A stretch of DNA of 64,000 bases from Daucus carota subsp. sativus (GCF_001625215.2 NC_030387.2:32015606-32079605), one strand, 5' to 3'. Positions 1-10,459 are shown, numbered from the stretch's first letter. Notes: generated by a model from the sequence alone, not told the origin. Program-made: numbers and translations.

Positions 1-779
1 CCGAAGGACATATACTTGTTTGATATCTTTCATGACTATAATGATATAAATGATATCCTGTTATTCGTTAAGACCCATAAATAGAGTGATATATGACGTT
101 GACTTCAGCGATCATTTTAATATTCCAGTACAAACTGAAGTACATTAATTTTGATGATACAAATGAAGGACATTTCATTTCTTTTTAATAAACAACCAGA
201 AGTTTACTCTTATAATTTGCTAATATGGAGACGACAGAAATTCAAATCAAATATGTATATAATTGTCAATGTTTGATTGGTGCACATTATATCATATCAC
301 TATTCCCATTTCCAAGTAAATCCTATTATTTTGTTTGTAATGAAGAATTAGCTTTGCCCATTAGAAAATCTAAATCATAATTAATCATTATGTTGTACAT
401 CAAGTTATGTTGGGAATTAGTTTTTGAGTTTACACGAATTCTAAATATATAATTAGTCACTGCAGGTGAATATGAAATCTCATTAGGATTGTTCTTCTTT
501 CTGGAAAATTATTTTCTTTTTTATAGTTTGGTGATAATTTATGAATCTAGCGCCATAATGAACATATTCTTTATTGTATTTAATTTTTAGCAAAAACGTT
601 TCAGAATTTACATACTTATACCTCTTTTGGACATTTAAAATTTTGGATTCTCGTTTAATGTCCCTAGCACGTTCTTTTCGCATTGCTCTTTCATTTCCTT
701 ATAAAAAAATTGCATTTCGCTAGAGGTTTTAGTCCTTACCTATGTGATATTGTTATGTGTGCGCATCATTGTTTTTATA
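1..779. other. Unit start spacer, no recognised gene
   Basis: AT-rich sequence that begins exactly where the repeat unit begins at 49,807 and 63,291. It holds a 66-codon lysine-rich open frame on the minus strand (483-683). That frame is open again at 50,284-50,484 with two residue changes, but is broken in the copies near 27,000 and 63,900. I recognise no family in it and doubt that it is a gene. Confidence 0.5.
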
Positions 780-799
780 TGCAAAACTGGAGATTTCTA

Positions 800-1230
800 G
801 ACACTTCTTTAGGGCCCGATTCACTCGACTCTCTTCTTATGTGACATCAGTTTGTGTATGTGTTAGTACCGTATTTATATCAAAATCTCAAGAGCTCCAG
901 AAGCTTCTTTCCCCATAAAATTCTAGATATTTTTGTGAGGCCGATTCACTCAACTCTTCTCATGTGATGACATCATTCTTTATATGTGCTAGTACTGTAT
1001 TTAATATTTATATCAAAAATCTCAAAAGCTCTAGACACTTCCTTTTCCCTAGAATTCTAGACACTTCTTTAGCGACCGATTCACTCGACTCTTCTTATAT
1101 GACATCATTTTGTGTATGTGCTAGTATTATATATATCAAAAATCGCATGAGCTCTAGACAACCCCAAACACTTCCTCCCAATTCACTAGATTCTTCTTAT
1201 GCCCTTGTATTTAATCATATGTATGCGTGT
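800..1230. repeat. Imperfect tandem repeat, four units of about 102-135 bp
   Basis: The phrase GATTCACTCGACTCTTCTTAT recurs in variant form near 818, 943, 1,078 and 1,180. Each copy is followed by a TGACATCA-like block, then TATATCAAAAATC and an AGCTCTAGACACTTC-like block. The same array lies at about 50,602-51,030 and, inverted, at about 15,580-16,000 and 26,520-26,910. The open frames across it (for example 964-1,305) follow the repeat periodicity and are unlikely to be proteins. Confidence 0.7.
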
Positions 1231-1318
1231 TATGGTGCTCTTTACCATGCAATTTCGCCGAAGCGGATTGTATCTTACAAATTCCAAAAGAGATGGACAG
1301 GGTAGGTAGATTTCATGC

Positions 1319-1489
1319 ATGGGTAAATATCATTGTATATCATCCTTTGTTCCAGATCAAGAGTCCGGTAACACTATTATAAGTACCGTAACAAATCTTC
1401 AAAAAGAAATGAAGAGATTCAGACAAGAAATCACATTACATCAGTTACTTGAGAAATTTCAGATGGAATATCCTAATATTCCTGAGTAA
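1319..1489 (+). CDS. Unrecognised 56-aa open frame, conserved among unit copies
   Basis: An ATG-to-TAA frame of 57 codons beginning MGKYHCISSF. Its second half is rich in E, K, Q and L and could form an amphipathic helix (LQKEMKRF, HQLLEKFQMEYP). The frame is intact in three other copies: 51,121-51,291 (+), 15,299-15,469 (-) and 26,222-26,392 (-). I recognise no family. Against it being a gene: nearly all differences between copies change the amino acid, and its 5' part lies in one arm of an inverted repeat (about 1,328-1,370 against 1,567-1,605). It could be the last exon of a lost gene or chance openness. Confidence 0.25.
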   Translation: MGKYHCISSFVPDQESGNTIISTVTNLQKEMKRFRQEITLHQLLEKFQMEYPNIPE

Positions 1490-2042
1490 CTAATTTGATG
1501 TGTCGTATTGGATTTAACCTCTTAATTATTCTTTTTTGATTGGCAAAAATACTTCATAGTAATGTTTATGGGGTCTTGATCTGGAACAAGGGGTGATACA
1601 ATGACTTGCATATGGCACTGAGGGTGATATATAGTAATATCACCTACAAATCACTGATCAGTGTGTCCTCAATTATGTTCGAAAAGAGATCTCTAGGCGG
1701 ACACTAGTCACACTGCTGCAGTCAGTTCTTATAATGATTTTCTTTTAATCTTTGTGAAATTTATGACTTTGGGCATGTATTTGCATGTTAGTATATCGAT
1801 AATATTGTGGTAGTTTTTTTTTCTTTTGATGTGTATCCATTACACATATTCTTTGATTACAGTATTAATGGTTATCAGAATATCAGAGTCGAATAACTTT
1901 TTTGAATAGTTTGGACATAGATGAATGATAAAAAAAATGATCTAGTTGCTACATATAAGGTTTGCCGACTGTTTTACATAAAACATTAATAATTTTGTAA
2001 GGAAGACATGTTGCACTGCACATGTTTATATGAATTTTTATA
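1490..2042. other. Spacer, no gene seen
   Basis: This holds the right arm of the inverted repeat that flanks the 56-codon frame (CTTGATCTGGAACAAGG around 1,570) and a short palindrome GGTGATAT/ATATCACC near 1,624-1,645. The rest is AT-rich spacer, repeated in the other unit copies. Confidence 0.5.
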
Positions 2043-2253
2043 GGGTTAAATATCAACTATGTGATAAACTGTATCCAAAAAACTGAAGCACATCACTCAT
2101 TGAAAATTTAACGGACTACGTCCAAAAAACTCAAATAAATCAACTTAATTTAATCATTCGTTCAATTCGAAAGCCGTTGATTGATGATTGGTTTGAGTTG
2201 AGTGACCTATTTGAATTTTTTGGACGTATACAGTCACCTACCAGATATTAACC
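2043..2253. mobile_element. Non-autonomous TIR element (MITE), about 210 bp
   Basis: The ends are long diverged inverted repeats. The left starts GGGTTAAATATC and continues with GTGTCCAAAAAACTGAAGC-like sequence; the right end, read inward, starts GGTTAATATCTGG and continues with ACGTCCAAAAAATTCAAAT. Both arms then carry a TCACTCA block, so the inverted repeats are about 55 bp. There is no coding sequence, and I could not define a target duplication. Copies lie inverted near 14,540-14,750 and 25,460-25,670, and direct near 51,840-52,053. Confidence 0.55.
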
Positions 2254-2331
2254 GCATCCGAATCCGACAATTCCGGATACGGATATAGGCATATTTGTAT
2301 TCGATAATATCCGAATCCGAAATGAATTATA

Positions 2332-2581
2332 CTCCCTCCGTTTCAAAATAAATGTCCACTTTAAAAAAATCACACAGTTTAAAAAAAGTGGATCTTGACA
2401 AATTAGATGCATTAAATTACTATAATATCTGGAATGAGATTGATCTAGGAAATATAAACAAGAGATATGTGGAGTAGAATTGACTTTGGAAATATGATTT
2501 TGCATTGAAAGTTGAAGTGGACAACTAATTTGAAACAAATTTTTTTTTTCAAGATGGACGTGAAAATTGAAACGGAGGGAG
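2332..2581. mobile_element. Stowaway MITE, 250 bp
   Basis: Both ends carry the Stowaway terminus CTCCCTCCGTTTCAA in inverted orientation, flanked by TA on each side (2,330-2,331 and 2,582-2,583), the TA target duplication of Tc1/mariner-type MITEs. The interior is non-coding. The minus-strand frame at 2,248-2,538 runs across the element and is a by-product. The same insertion is in the copies at 25.1 and 52.1 kb and is missing at 14.45 kb. Confidence 0.9.
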
Positions 2582-2583
2582 TA

Positions 2584-2925
2584 TATGATATTTAACTCTA
2601 TTTTAATATTCTATAACTTTATAGTGTGTTTATTATAATGTGTGTATTTATATATAAATTCATAAAATAATATATTTATATAAATTTTATATAATTGTAA
2701 GATATTATAGACATGTATCAAAATATTTTTTGAGTTAAATATTTTAAAGATAACAAATTTATATCGAAATATAAGTAAAAATTAATTTTTGAATAGATAT
2801 AAATCATCTTTATTAACTTTAATTTTAACATCATTTTTTGATCTTTGCTTTTTTTTATAATTTTCAAAATTTTTTAATATAAAAATAAAAATCTATTTAA
2901 AATCAGATTCAGATCGGATGTTAAT
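2584..2925. other. AT-rich spacer ending at a deletion junction
   Basis: AT-rich sequence homologous to the F-box upstream region. It ends abruptly near 2,915-2,921, where CAGATTCAGATCGGA runs straight into the middle of the F-box coding sequence. Intact copies keep roughly 1 kb of promoter and 5' coding sequence here. Confidence 0.6.
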
Positions 2926-2928
2926 GAA

Positions 2929-3519
2929 ATGGGGGCTTATGTTGATGGTAGGTACTACTGGGTAGAGATGAAACAACCCGGAACTGAAGAATTTAATAAG
3001 TTGAAGGGGAATGAGTTGAAGATAATGTCATATGATTTTGATACGCAGTTGTTTGGGGAATTTAATGTGCCAAATCATGTTCCCCGTCTATTTGGAGTTA
3101 TTGCCCCGTTTAAGCTCATGAGTTTTGAAGGTTCACTCGCTCTTTGTACTTTGGACCCAGATTGCTACAATCTAGTGCCTCCCAAGTATCCTTTTCCTAT
3201 ATGGTTGAGGAGGCAACGAAAAGGTGTAGGCTCTTGGGTTCTACTTGCTACAGCTGTGCTCAAACAATATGGGCATCCTTTGAATATTACAAAGACTGGA
3301 ACTCTTATAGTAGAGTCATTCCAATCGCAGCGTCCTGATGAAACGCACATAGTCTCTATTAATTTTAAGAGCGGGATTTCTAAATATCATGGATATGGTA
3401 AGCACGGGGGTCCAGATGTTTCCCGTGAAGTCCTTGCTCCATCTACTGTAGACACCTCGTTTCCACAGAGTCTAATCATGTACGAGGGAGGCAAATTACT
3501 GTTGAAATATGCAAAGTGA
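2929..3519 (+). pseudogene. F-box/FBA gene, 5'-truncated copy
   Basis: The 196 codons match the C-terminal half of the 423-aa F-box protein at 12,516-13,787, starting at MGAYVDGRYYWVEMKQ. The F-box and the first half of the F-box-associated region are missing. The in-frame ATG is an internal methionine of the parent protein, so a short product is possible, but it could not join an SCF complex through an F-box. The loss is a single deletion joining upstream spacer to mid-gene sequence. The remaining frame is clean, with a few substitutions, which suggests recent truncation. The 3' flank keeps CTGCTGGTAAGTGA just after the stop, a likely 3'-UTR splice donor that the inverted copies have lost. 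Confidence 0.85.
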
Positions 3520-5045
3520 GGAATTGTCAGTCTACTGCTGGTAAGTGATACAAATCTACATCTACTAATTAATGATTATATTCTTCAGTCCATAACGATT
3601 ATATTTACTATTTTGCATATGGCGTGGTTGATAATGGCAATATAAAAGAAATATTACAATAAATCTGTGAGAAGTCCATATTTTTGTATCATGTTCAACA
3701 TTCTTTGCTATCGTTTTTTCCAAGTTATCTTATCGTTTATAATTTCTCACTCACTCTTTTTCTGTTTGACCTTTGAATTCAAATCACTGTATTGAATTGT
3801 GGTTATGGAGTTGTTTGTGAAAAACAAGAGAGAGTTGTCTATTTGTTTGACTGATTATATTCTGGAAATCTGTCAATAGTGTTGAACGTCTAATTCAATA
3901 TTTTCTAATAGACTTCATATTAATATTAGCTTGTAGTATAACAGAATCATCCTCGTAATCCTTTGGCAGCTTAACTTGCTAATGTTGCTTTAAATTTCTT
4001 GATCCGTTCTATTTGTTTTTTGTATAACTCGCACTTCATAGCATATAAAGAACTCTTGGATTACAGATGTTGTAATTTCTTTATCAATTCTTTAGACCTT
4101 TACGTGTGTTTAGACCTTTATCAGCACTGTCTACCTAGAAAAGCCCACATATCAGAATGTTGTATGCAATGCTGAACCTCGCTCTATAGTTCTTTTCTCT
4201 ATCTCCCCTGCACCACTCATCATGCCGAGATGTCGTAAGACTTTGACTAAAATTTTATAAGTACCTAAATCAGGCTCTACTCTGTGTTTCTCCATGTCAT
4301 TTGCAAACTCTTAAGCTTCAGTGGAACCCAGCAACACTCAGCCATAATGAGCACATTGTAATTATAAGTATATATTTATCTGTATATTTTTTACAGTTTG
4401 AAGAGGTAATGAATCAGCCCGACCCCAGCACAGATCTCCGGAAATCATGTACTAAGGCCAAGCATGAGGTCAGTCGTGGTTGCCCTTATGACACTCATAT
4501 CCAGAAATAGGGACTGGGATGCCAGTTGATCAGAGAAAAACCGAGATCTTGTTACCTGATGTCTTGAGTGTAGCTTATGACTGGAGTCGTCGTGTTTCCA
4601 TTGCTGTTTAAATGTATTTCTATTAGCTTACAAGAAGTATGCATATCTGCCGCTGGGAATGCTGCTTTCGGTATATACAACAATACTAAACTGTCATAAA
4701 CAGAGGCCTTTCCCTGTGATTTGTGACAGTTCCAGACTTGTAGTACTAAGTGACAGTCATTGATCAGTAGACGACGTTCTTTTATCTTTTGGCATTAACA
4801 GTTACGTTAGAATTAATAAGAAACGTCAAACGTTTATAATATAGCACGCCAGAAATACATTACAGAACTCAATGAGTTACGGTGGATGCAAAACAGGAGT
4901 TGCATTTCTTGTTGAACTGAAAAATTACAAAACATATGAGATACATTTGCTCATAAATTTATTTCTTAAGGCACATATATGGCCTCAGTGTTATTATATA
5001 TATCGATTTTTCCTCCAACTACTTCTTCATGCACCGGAGGTAAGC
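3520..5045. other. Convergent intergenic region, F-box 3' side and nsLTP 3' side
   Basis: About 1.5 kb between the F-box stop and the nsLTP stop. A likely F-box 3'-UTR intron starts at GTAAGTGA (about 3,541). A candidate acceptor is TTTTTTACAG just before TTTGAAGAGG near 4,397, followed by a well-kept block to about 4,560. Short frames at 4,301-4,510 and 4,872-5,063 are open in every copy, but they cross the candidate acceptor or the nsLTP 3' UTR and look non-coding. Confidence 0.45.
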
Positions 5046-5509
5046 TTAGTTTACGCTGCATAGAAAAATATATTAGTCAGTCATGTGTACTAATGAACTA
5101 ATCAAAAAAATTATCAACAATCAGTGAAATAAACTTACGTATTACAGTCGAATTTACGATCAGCAGAATATATAAATGGAAGTCCGCATTTTGCAGGAAG
5201 AGCGTCTATTTTAGGAATACGAGCATCTGGAGCAGGAACACCAGCTCTGTTTCTATTAGAACGATCCTGCACGCAACGACACAACACAATCCTCTCTTCT
5301 CTAGTCTTGGCCGTATCACGGAATGCTTTTAAAGAGTTGCAACACTCAGCAGATGGATCCTGCTGTTCGCCCCTGTGAAATGGATCACAAAGTTGCTTTG
5401 TACGTTCTTGTAATGTTGTTCCGCAGGTAAAAGCCTCCCCTTGCTCCACCATCAGAAAAGCCGCCAAAAATGTGGCAAAAACCATCGTCAAGTACACAAT
5501 CTTCGCCAT
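5046..5509 (-). CDS. Non-specific lipid transfer protein (nsLTP), two exons
   Basis: This encodes a small secreted lipid-binding protein of the eight-cysteine family. Exon 1 is 5,139-5,509; an 83-bp GT-AG intron follows; exon 2 (5,046-5,055) adds only Val-Asn and the stop, giving 126 aa. An intron just before the last two codons is typical of nsLTP genes. Residues 1-26 are a hydrophobic signal peptide ending EQGEA. The cysteines are at 29, 41, 56, 57, 77, 79, 108 and 122, in the C...C...CC...CxC...C...C order. Spacing differs from classic type 1: 11 residues between Cys1 and Cys2 and 28 between Cys6 and Cys7. It differs from the copies at 10,540 and 56,681 at two residues (D51, V75). Without splicing the frame stops two codons earlier. 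Confidence 0.9.
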
Positions 5510-5589
5510 TATTTTCTCAGGTATCTGTAGACTTCTTGGAATGTGCTATGTAGACAAATTGTGCAGAAACAGATTATGCAGCAAGACGC

Positions 5590-5596
5590 ATTTATA
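5590..5596 (-). promoter_or_regulatory. TATA box of the nsLTP gene
   Basis: TATAAAT on the minus strand, 81 bases upstream of the ATG at 5,509 and kept at the same place in the two other intact nsLTP copies. It implies a 5' UTR of about 50 bases. Confidence 0.7.
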
Positions 5597-6131
5597 GGCA
5601 AGTCGGAGAAGCACTAGAACAAAATTAACAAATTTAACTAACAGTTAGGACACCTGGTCTGGTAAGTTCACGTAAATGCCTAGAAACAATTTGATGCTTG
5701 CATCTCTATTAATATGTCTAATTGTGTGGTTACATGTTAGGCTTCATCTGAAAAACTACAAATTTTAATCTGGTATGTAAATTAGTTGGCTAATTATCCT
5801 CTGCTTGGCCTGTTTTATTTAATTTGTAACTGCAACTCCCTCATCTCCCTGTTACACTATGTAAGATCACAGCACTCACAACACGTTAGAATTTTGCAGG
5901 ACATGATGTTCTAACCCCCGAAAAAAACACTTATACTTCTTTTGCCAAACACTACCTAAACAATAGAAACAGTTTAAAGCGCAAAAAAGGAGCCCGAAAG
6001 GACTTAAAGTAATAAGTGTTGCCAAACACCCACTTACTATCTCCTATTTATCCTATATTAGTGTTGAAATTTTTTTTTGAGTATAACTTGTACCTTCCAT
6101 AGAAAATAGTTTTCATATATATATATATATA
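5597..6131. other. nsLTP upstream region with internal junction and dispersed repeat
   Basis: Promoter-proximal sequence shared with 10,100-10,450. Near 5,917 it jumps to a dispersed repeat (about 5,918-6,050) carrying TTGCCAAACACTACC and GTTGCCAAACACCCAC. The inverted copy has about 0.5 kb more between these points, so this unit has a deletion. The segment ends in a short TA microsatellite (about 6,116-6,131). Confidence 0.5.
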
Positions 6132-7532
6132 GGCTCATGATCAAATAGAAACCAATTTTAAAATAAAAACTAGAAACCAATACAAGTTAGTGATATTCTC
6201 AGTACAATTTAGTGATATTCTCTTTAGGATTTAGTGATCTGTGTTGAACGAATTAGTGAAAACTTAATCTCCAGATATGTTCCAGCTTAGAATCTCCAGA
6301 TCTGTTCACGTTTTCGATTCAGATGATGGTGATAGTGGTGGAGATGGTGGAGGTGAAGGTGGAGATGAAGGAAAGATGATTGTAGCGGAGGTTTGGGCGG
6401 CTTGAAGTAGGGGGTTGGAGCGTTGCCGGAATAGTGGCGGCTTCGCGTTTGAAGTTGAGTCGAGGTGGAGAAAGAAGTATGAACGGGGCTGAAGGAGGTT
6501 AAAACAACGATAAAGATGGGGCTAGTGAAGATGGAGGTGGAGGTTGTGTTGTTAGAGAAATAATGGAGGTGGAGGTGGAGATGGAGGTGGTGGTTATGGA
6601 GGGGGCGGGCGGCATAGAGGTGGTAGTGGTTATGAAGGAGGCGACGACGGAGGTGGTGGCGGTGGAGATGGGGTTGGTGAAGATGAAGGTGGGGTTGGTG
6701 AAGATGAAGATGGAGATGGGGTTGTTTAAGAATTTAGTGATATTTGCTTTAGGATTTAGTGATATTTCAGCTTGGTTTTTAGTTTCTAGAATAAGGAGGT
6801 TTCTATTGGAGTAATGCTCTCTCTATATATATATAGAGCATTACTCCAATAGAAACCTCCTTATTCTAGAAACTAAAAACCAAGCTGAAATATCACTAAA
6901 TCCTAAAGCAAATATCACTAAATTCTTAAACAACCTCATCTCCATCTCTATCTTCACCAACCCCACCTTCATCCTCACCAAACCTACTTCCACATCCGCC
7001 ACTGCCACCACCTCCGTCGTCGCCTCCTCCATAACCACCACCACCTCATTGCCGCCCGCCACCTCCATCTCCACCTCTATTATTTCTCTAACAACACAAT
7101 CTCCACCTCCATCTTCACCATCTCATCTTATATGCTACTTCAACCTCCTTTAGCCCCGTTCATACTTCTTTCTCCACCTCGGCTCAACTTCAAAACGTGG
7201 CGGAGCCGCCACTATTTTGGCAATGCTCTAACCCCCTACTTCAAGCCGCCCAGACCTCCGCTACAATCATCCATCCTCCATCTCCACCTTCACCTCCACC
7301 ATCTCCACCACCGTCACCATCATCTGAATCGAAAACGTGAACAGATCTGAAGATTCAGAGCAGTTTCTGGAACAAATCTAGAAATCTGGGCAGTTTCTGC
7401 AAGTTTTCACTAATTCTTGCAACACATATCACTAAATCCCAAAGAGAATATCACTAAATTGTACTGGGAATATCACTAACTTGTATTAGTTTCTAGTTTT
7501 TATTCTAAGAGTGGTTTCTATTTGATCATGAG

Positions 7533-7534
<2 letters not shown>
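6132..7534. mobile_element. Fold-back TIR element, 1.4 kb, in a TA microsatellite
   Basis: The element starts GGCTCATGATCAAATAGAAA and ends in the exact inverse over at least 20 bases. The two arms (6,132-6,830 and 6,840-7,534) are near mirror images meeting at a palindrome around 6,813-6,858 (GAGCATTACTCCAATAG). Each arm carries a GGTGGAGATGG-rich stretch, which gives the repetitive Val/Glu/Met frames at 6,563-6,814 and 6,841-7,074; these are not proteins. Each arm looks like a smaller element with related ends, so two head-to-head insertions may have fused. I see no transposase. The equivalent sites near 20,460 and 57,540 are empty. Confidence 0.6.

Positions 7535-7600
<66 letters not shown>
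7535..7600. repeat. TA microsatellite
   Basis: A run of about 33 TA repeats separating two TIR elements. It is probably the original insertion target, since a bare TA run of similar size occupies this site at about 57,525-57,573. Confidence 0.85.
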
Positions 7601-7603
<3 letters not shown>

Positions 7604-8060
7604 ATAGGATCAAATAAAAACTTTTTTAAGTTACAAACTTACAAACTTTTTTTAATTCTCTCATCGTGTTAATCCTTAGTTATATAAAGTATCCATGTTG
7701 AAAATTCTTTAAAAAACATCACAATTTTTAAAAATAACGCATAAATAAATCGCGTTTTCAACACATTTATAACTGGGGTTCAACATCGGGTGTTGAACAC
7801 TAATTATCATTGTGTTGAATATATCTAAAAAGATGTTTAAAATATACCTCTGGGGTTTGGGTAGGGTCTAGAAACATATATATTAGTTATATAACATGTT
7901 TACCTTAGTTCTTACATTTAAAAATTGGTTTACGTACTTCTCCACCACTATTTTAATCGATGTTCAACAAAATATGTTAAAAAAATGTTGAACTCAAGTT
8001 ATATATGTGTTGAACAAAATTTTTTTGTAAGTTTGTAAGTTTGTACCAGAACCCTCCCTT
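7601..8060. mobile_element. Second non-autonomous TIR element, about 460 bp
   Basis: It begins GGGATAGGATCAAAT and continues to ACAAACTTACAAACTT. The far end, read inward, begins AAGGGAGGGTTCTGGTACAA and continues with ACAAACTTACAAACTT. It is bounded by TA microsatellite on both sides. The interior is AT-rich with repeated TGTTGAAC words and no coding potential. I cannot assign a superfamily. Confidence 0.5.
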
Positions 8061-8410
8061 ATATATATATATATATATATTAAATTAGTACTTACAAAAT
8101 AAAATAACACATCAACAAAAAAGTTACAAAAAAGCATAAATTACATATCTTGTATTTCAATTACTTAGCTAAATACTTCATATGAAGGTTGTAAAATATT
8201 TGATCTAGGAATTCTCATCTAAATTTTATTGAAGGGTTATATTTCGTATTTTATTTTAAATTTTTTTAAGTGAAATGGAAGTGAAAATAATATGATCAGA
8301 GTATAAATTATTCTAAATCAGACTTTCAAGGGCTTAGAAAGATCATGCTTTAAAAAAAAGGTTAATGATTCCAATTATATCTACACATGTATGAAGTGAT
8401 TATTAAGAAA
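8061..8410. other. AT-rich spacer before the LINE fragment
   Basis: A short TA run followed by AT-rich sequence shared with 57,574-57,819. About 200 bases next to the LINE block are present here but deleted in the other LINE copies. No gene is seen. Confidence 0.5.
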
Positions 8411-9157
8411 CGGTTTTGACAGTGTTGAAGTGTGTGTCCCAAACAGCCAGCAGGGATCAGATTTTGTTGATTTATGTGCTTTGTCGGAGTATTTGGCAGA
8501 GACGGAATGATTGGGTATGGAACCATGTCGCTACTTCACCTTTTGGAGTGCGTTCACGAGCATGCTGTATGTTTACTGAATGGCAGCGAGCAAGGGAAGA
8601 TAACTCTGTACATAACACACAACAACACACTATGGTTCGATTTTGAACGTGGTGTAAGCCACTTGAAGGCTGGATTAAAATAAACGTAGATGCAGCTTTT
8701 GTGCAGGGGACAAACCAGGTATGAGTTGGATGTGTTATTAGGGATAAAGAAGGTAACTTTCTTTTAGCCAGAAGTATTGTAGTCCGAGCGAGATTTCAGC
8801 CGAGAGAAGCAGAAGATATGAGCCTCAAGGAAGCTTTAACTTGGACGAAATAATGGAGGAGTAGAAAGTGTCTGTTTGAATGTGATGTCAAGCTCCTAGC
8901 TAGTTGATGCAGTAAATGGCGGTCGGGGAAACACCTACTTTCATGCAATGGTCGAAAATTGTAGGGATATTCTTAAACACTTTGATGAAGTGTTAGTTAC
9001 TTTTACCTTTAGGTCTGCGAATACGTAGTTCATGAATTAGCACGAGTTGCATATTCTATGTCAGGCTCTATACTGCTCCAGATTTCATCATTTTTTACGA
9101 TTGATTCTGAGAAGTATTAATGCAAGTGCGTTTATAAAAAAAAAAAAAAAAAAAAAA
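8411..9157 (+). mobile_element. LINE 3' fragment with RNase H domain, decayed
   Basis: Translation gives the plant LINE-type RNase H signature: IWQRRNDWVWN upstream, then INVDAAF, CVIRDKEGNFLLARS, SLKEALTW and later VVHELARVAYS. In-frame stops interrupt it, for example TGA after the NVDAAF block and TAA after EALTWTK, and there are frame changes, so it is not functional. It ends in a 22-base A run (9,136-9,157), consistent with a LINE tail. The reverse transcriptase and endonuclease are absent (5' truncation). This is the most complete of the copies; those at 19.6, 44.2 and 57.8 kb lack a further 200 bases at the 5' side. Confidence 0.8.
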
Positions 9158-9438
9158 CTTCTCCAAAACAATATTTCACATATCTATATGGTATTTGTCT
9201 ATGGCCAATATATATGTAACCATACCCACCAAACCCCTACCTAATTTGGTACGTAAAAGCAATGTGAGATTGGGTGATATTTGAATTTAATTTTCAAACA
9301 TACATTTAAAGTAACTACATTTGCCAAAACCCAAACCGTATACATGTAAAACAAATTATAAATAATTAAAATAATATGATTGCTAGGTGAAAAATTATAA
9401 AATTTAAATTTTAAAATAATAGAAGAAACCTATTATGT
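9158..9438. other. Remnant of BAH-PHD 3' flank
   Basis: This matches the sequence between the BAH-PHD gene and the LINE at about 19,350-19,630. It stops at 9,438 (CCTATTATGT), where the intact copy continues toward the BAH-PHD 3' end. The gene itself is missing from this unit, so 9,438 marks a deletion or rearrangement breakpoint. Confidence 0.6.
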
Positions 9439-10100
9439 GGGTGTTTGGCAACACTTATTATTTTAAGTCTTTTCCGGCTTTTTTTAGCGCTTTAAGCTGC
9501 TTCTATTGTTTAGGTAGCGTTGGCAAAAGAAGTATAAGTGCTTTTTTAGGGGTTTTAAGCCAAAAGGTAGAAGTGAGATATGCTAACTTTTTTGGCCTTT
9601 TTTAGTGATTTGCATTTTATTATGAAGTTTTTAATTTTTTAATATGTAATAAACTTTATTTAGTAATAAAGTTATTTTATTTTAATAATTTGAAATTTTT
9701 TTAATTTTTAAATTTAAATTACCAAATTTTCAATTGACTTATAGGTAAAAGTTAATTTACATCATAATAATTGTCTTTGCAGTTTTCTTAATCACAAAAG
9801 TTTCAAAAGTGAATATAATAATATAATAAGAGTTGCAAGGATCATTTTATTGCATCGCATCTGATTTTTGTATTGTTAAACTTATTTTTGTTGCAAGAAA
9901 ATTATTTAGACTAAATTATACAATCAAATATACGTATAATTTGTAGTGTGATGTGATATTAATTTCCATTCATGTTAATCACATCTGACAAAATATTAAA
10001 TAAATTAACTCGTCCAACTCGTCAAATTCACTCATTGAACACGGTTTAATTGTGATAATTTGTCTCGGCCTAGCTCGGCTCGTTTCGCCAACCTGAAATA
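9439..10100. repeat. Dispersed repeat and AT-rich block next to nsLTP promoter
   Basis: It starts GGGTGTTTGGCAACACTTAT and contains GCGTTGGCAAAAGAAGTATA about 85 bases later, a related motif in the same orientation. AT-rich sequence then runs to the nsLTP upstream region. The same block is at about 20,550-21,190 and inverted at about 56,910-57,445. The GTTTGGCAA termini resemble hAT-type MITEs, but I could not find two matching ends. Confidence 0.45.
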
Positions 10101-10452
10101 TCTACTTATGAGATGAGGTCAGAAGTTAGAACATCATGTCCAGCAAAATTCTAACGTGTTGTGACTTGTGAGTGTGCTGTGATCTTACACAGTGTAACAG
10201 GGAGATGAGGGAGTTGCAGTTACAAATTAAATAAAACAGGCCAAGCAGAGGATAATTAGGCAACTAATTTACATACCAGATTAAAATTTGTAGTTTTTCA
10301 GATGAAGCCTAACATGTAACCACACAATTAAACATATTAATAGAGATGCAAGCATCAAATTGTTCCTAGGCATTTCTGTGAACTTACCAGACCAGGTGTC
10401 CTAACTGTTAGTTAAATTTGTTAATTTTGTTCTAGTGCTTCTCCGACTTGCC

Positions 10453-10459
10453 TATAAAT
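10453..10459 (+). promoter_or_regulatory. TATA box of the nsLTP gene
   Basis: TATAAAT in the context CCTATAAATGCG, 81 bases before the ATG at 10,540. Confidence 0.7.

Noticed and set aside
800-1230. CRISPR-like array
   Set aside because: The repeats are long, imperfect, irregular in spacing and in a plant genome with no cas genes.
964-1305. 113-aa protein over the tandem repeat
   Set aside because: Its sequence repeats with the DNA period and the frame is not preserved in the inverted copies.
2248-2538. 96-aa minus-strand frame
   Set aside because: It spans a Stowaway MITE and its flank; the frame is a by-product of the element.
6563-7074. Val/Glu/Met-rich proteins in the fold-back element
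   Set aside because: They are produced by GGTGGAGATGG repeats in both arms of an inverted repeat, with no family signature.
8416-8683. Two short plus-strand frames as separate genes
   Set aside because: Both are pieces of the decayed LINE RNase H region.
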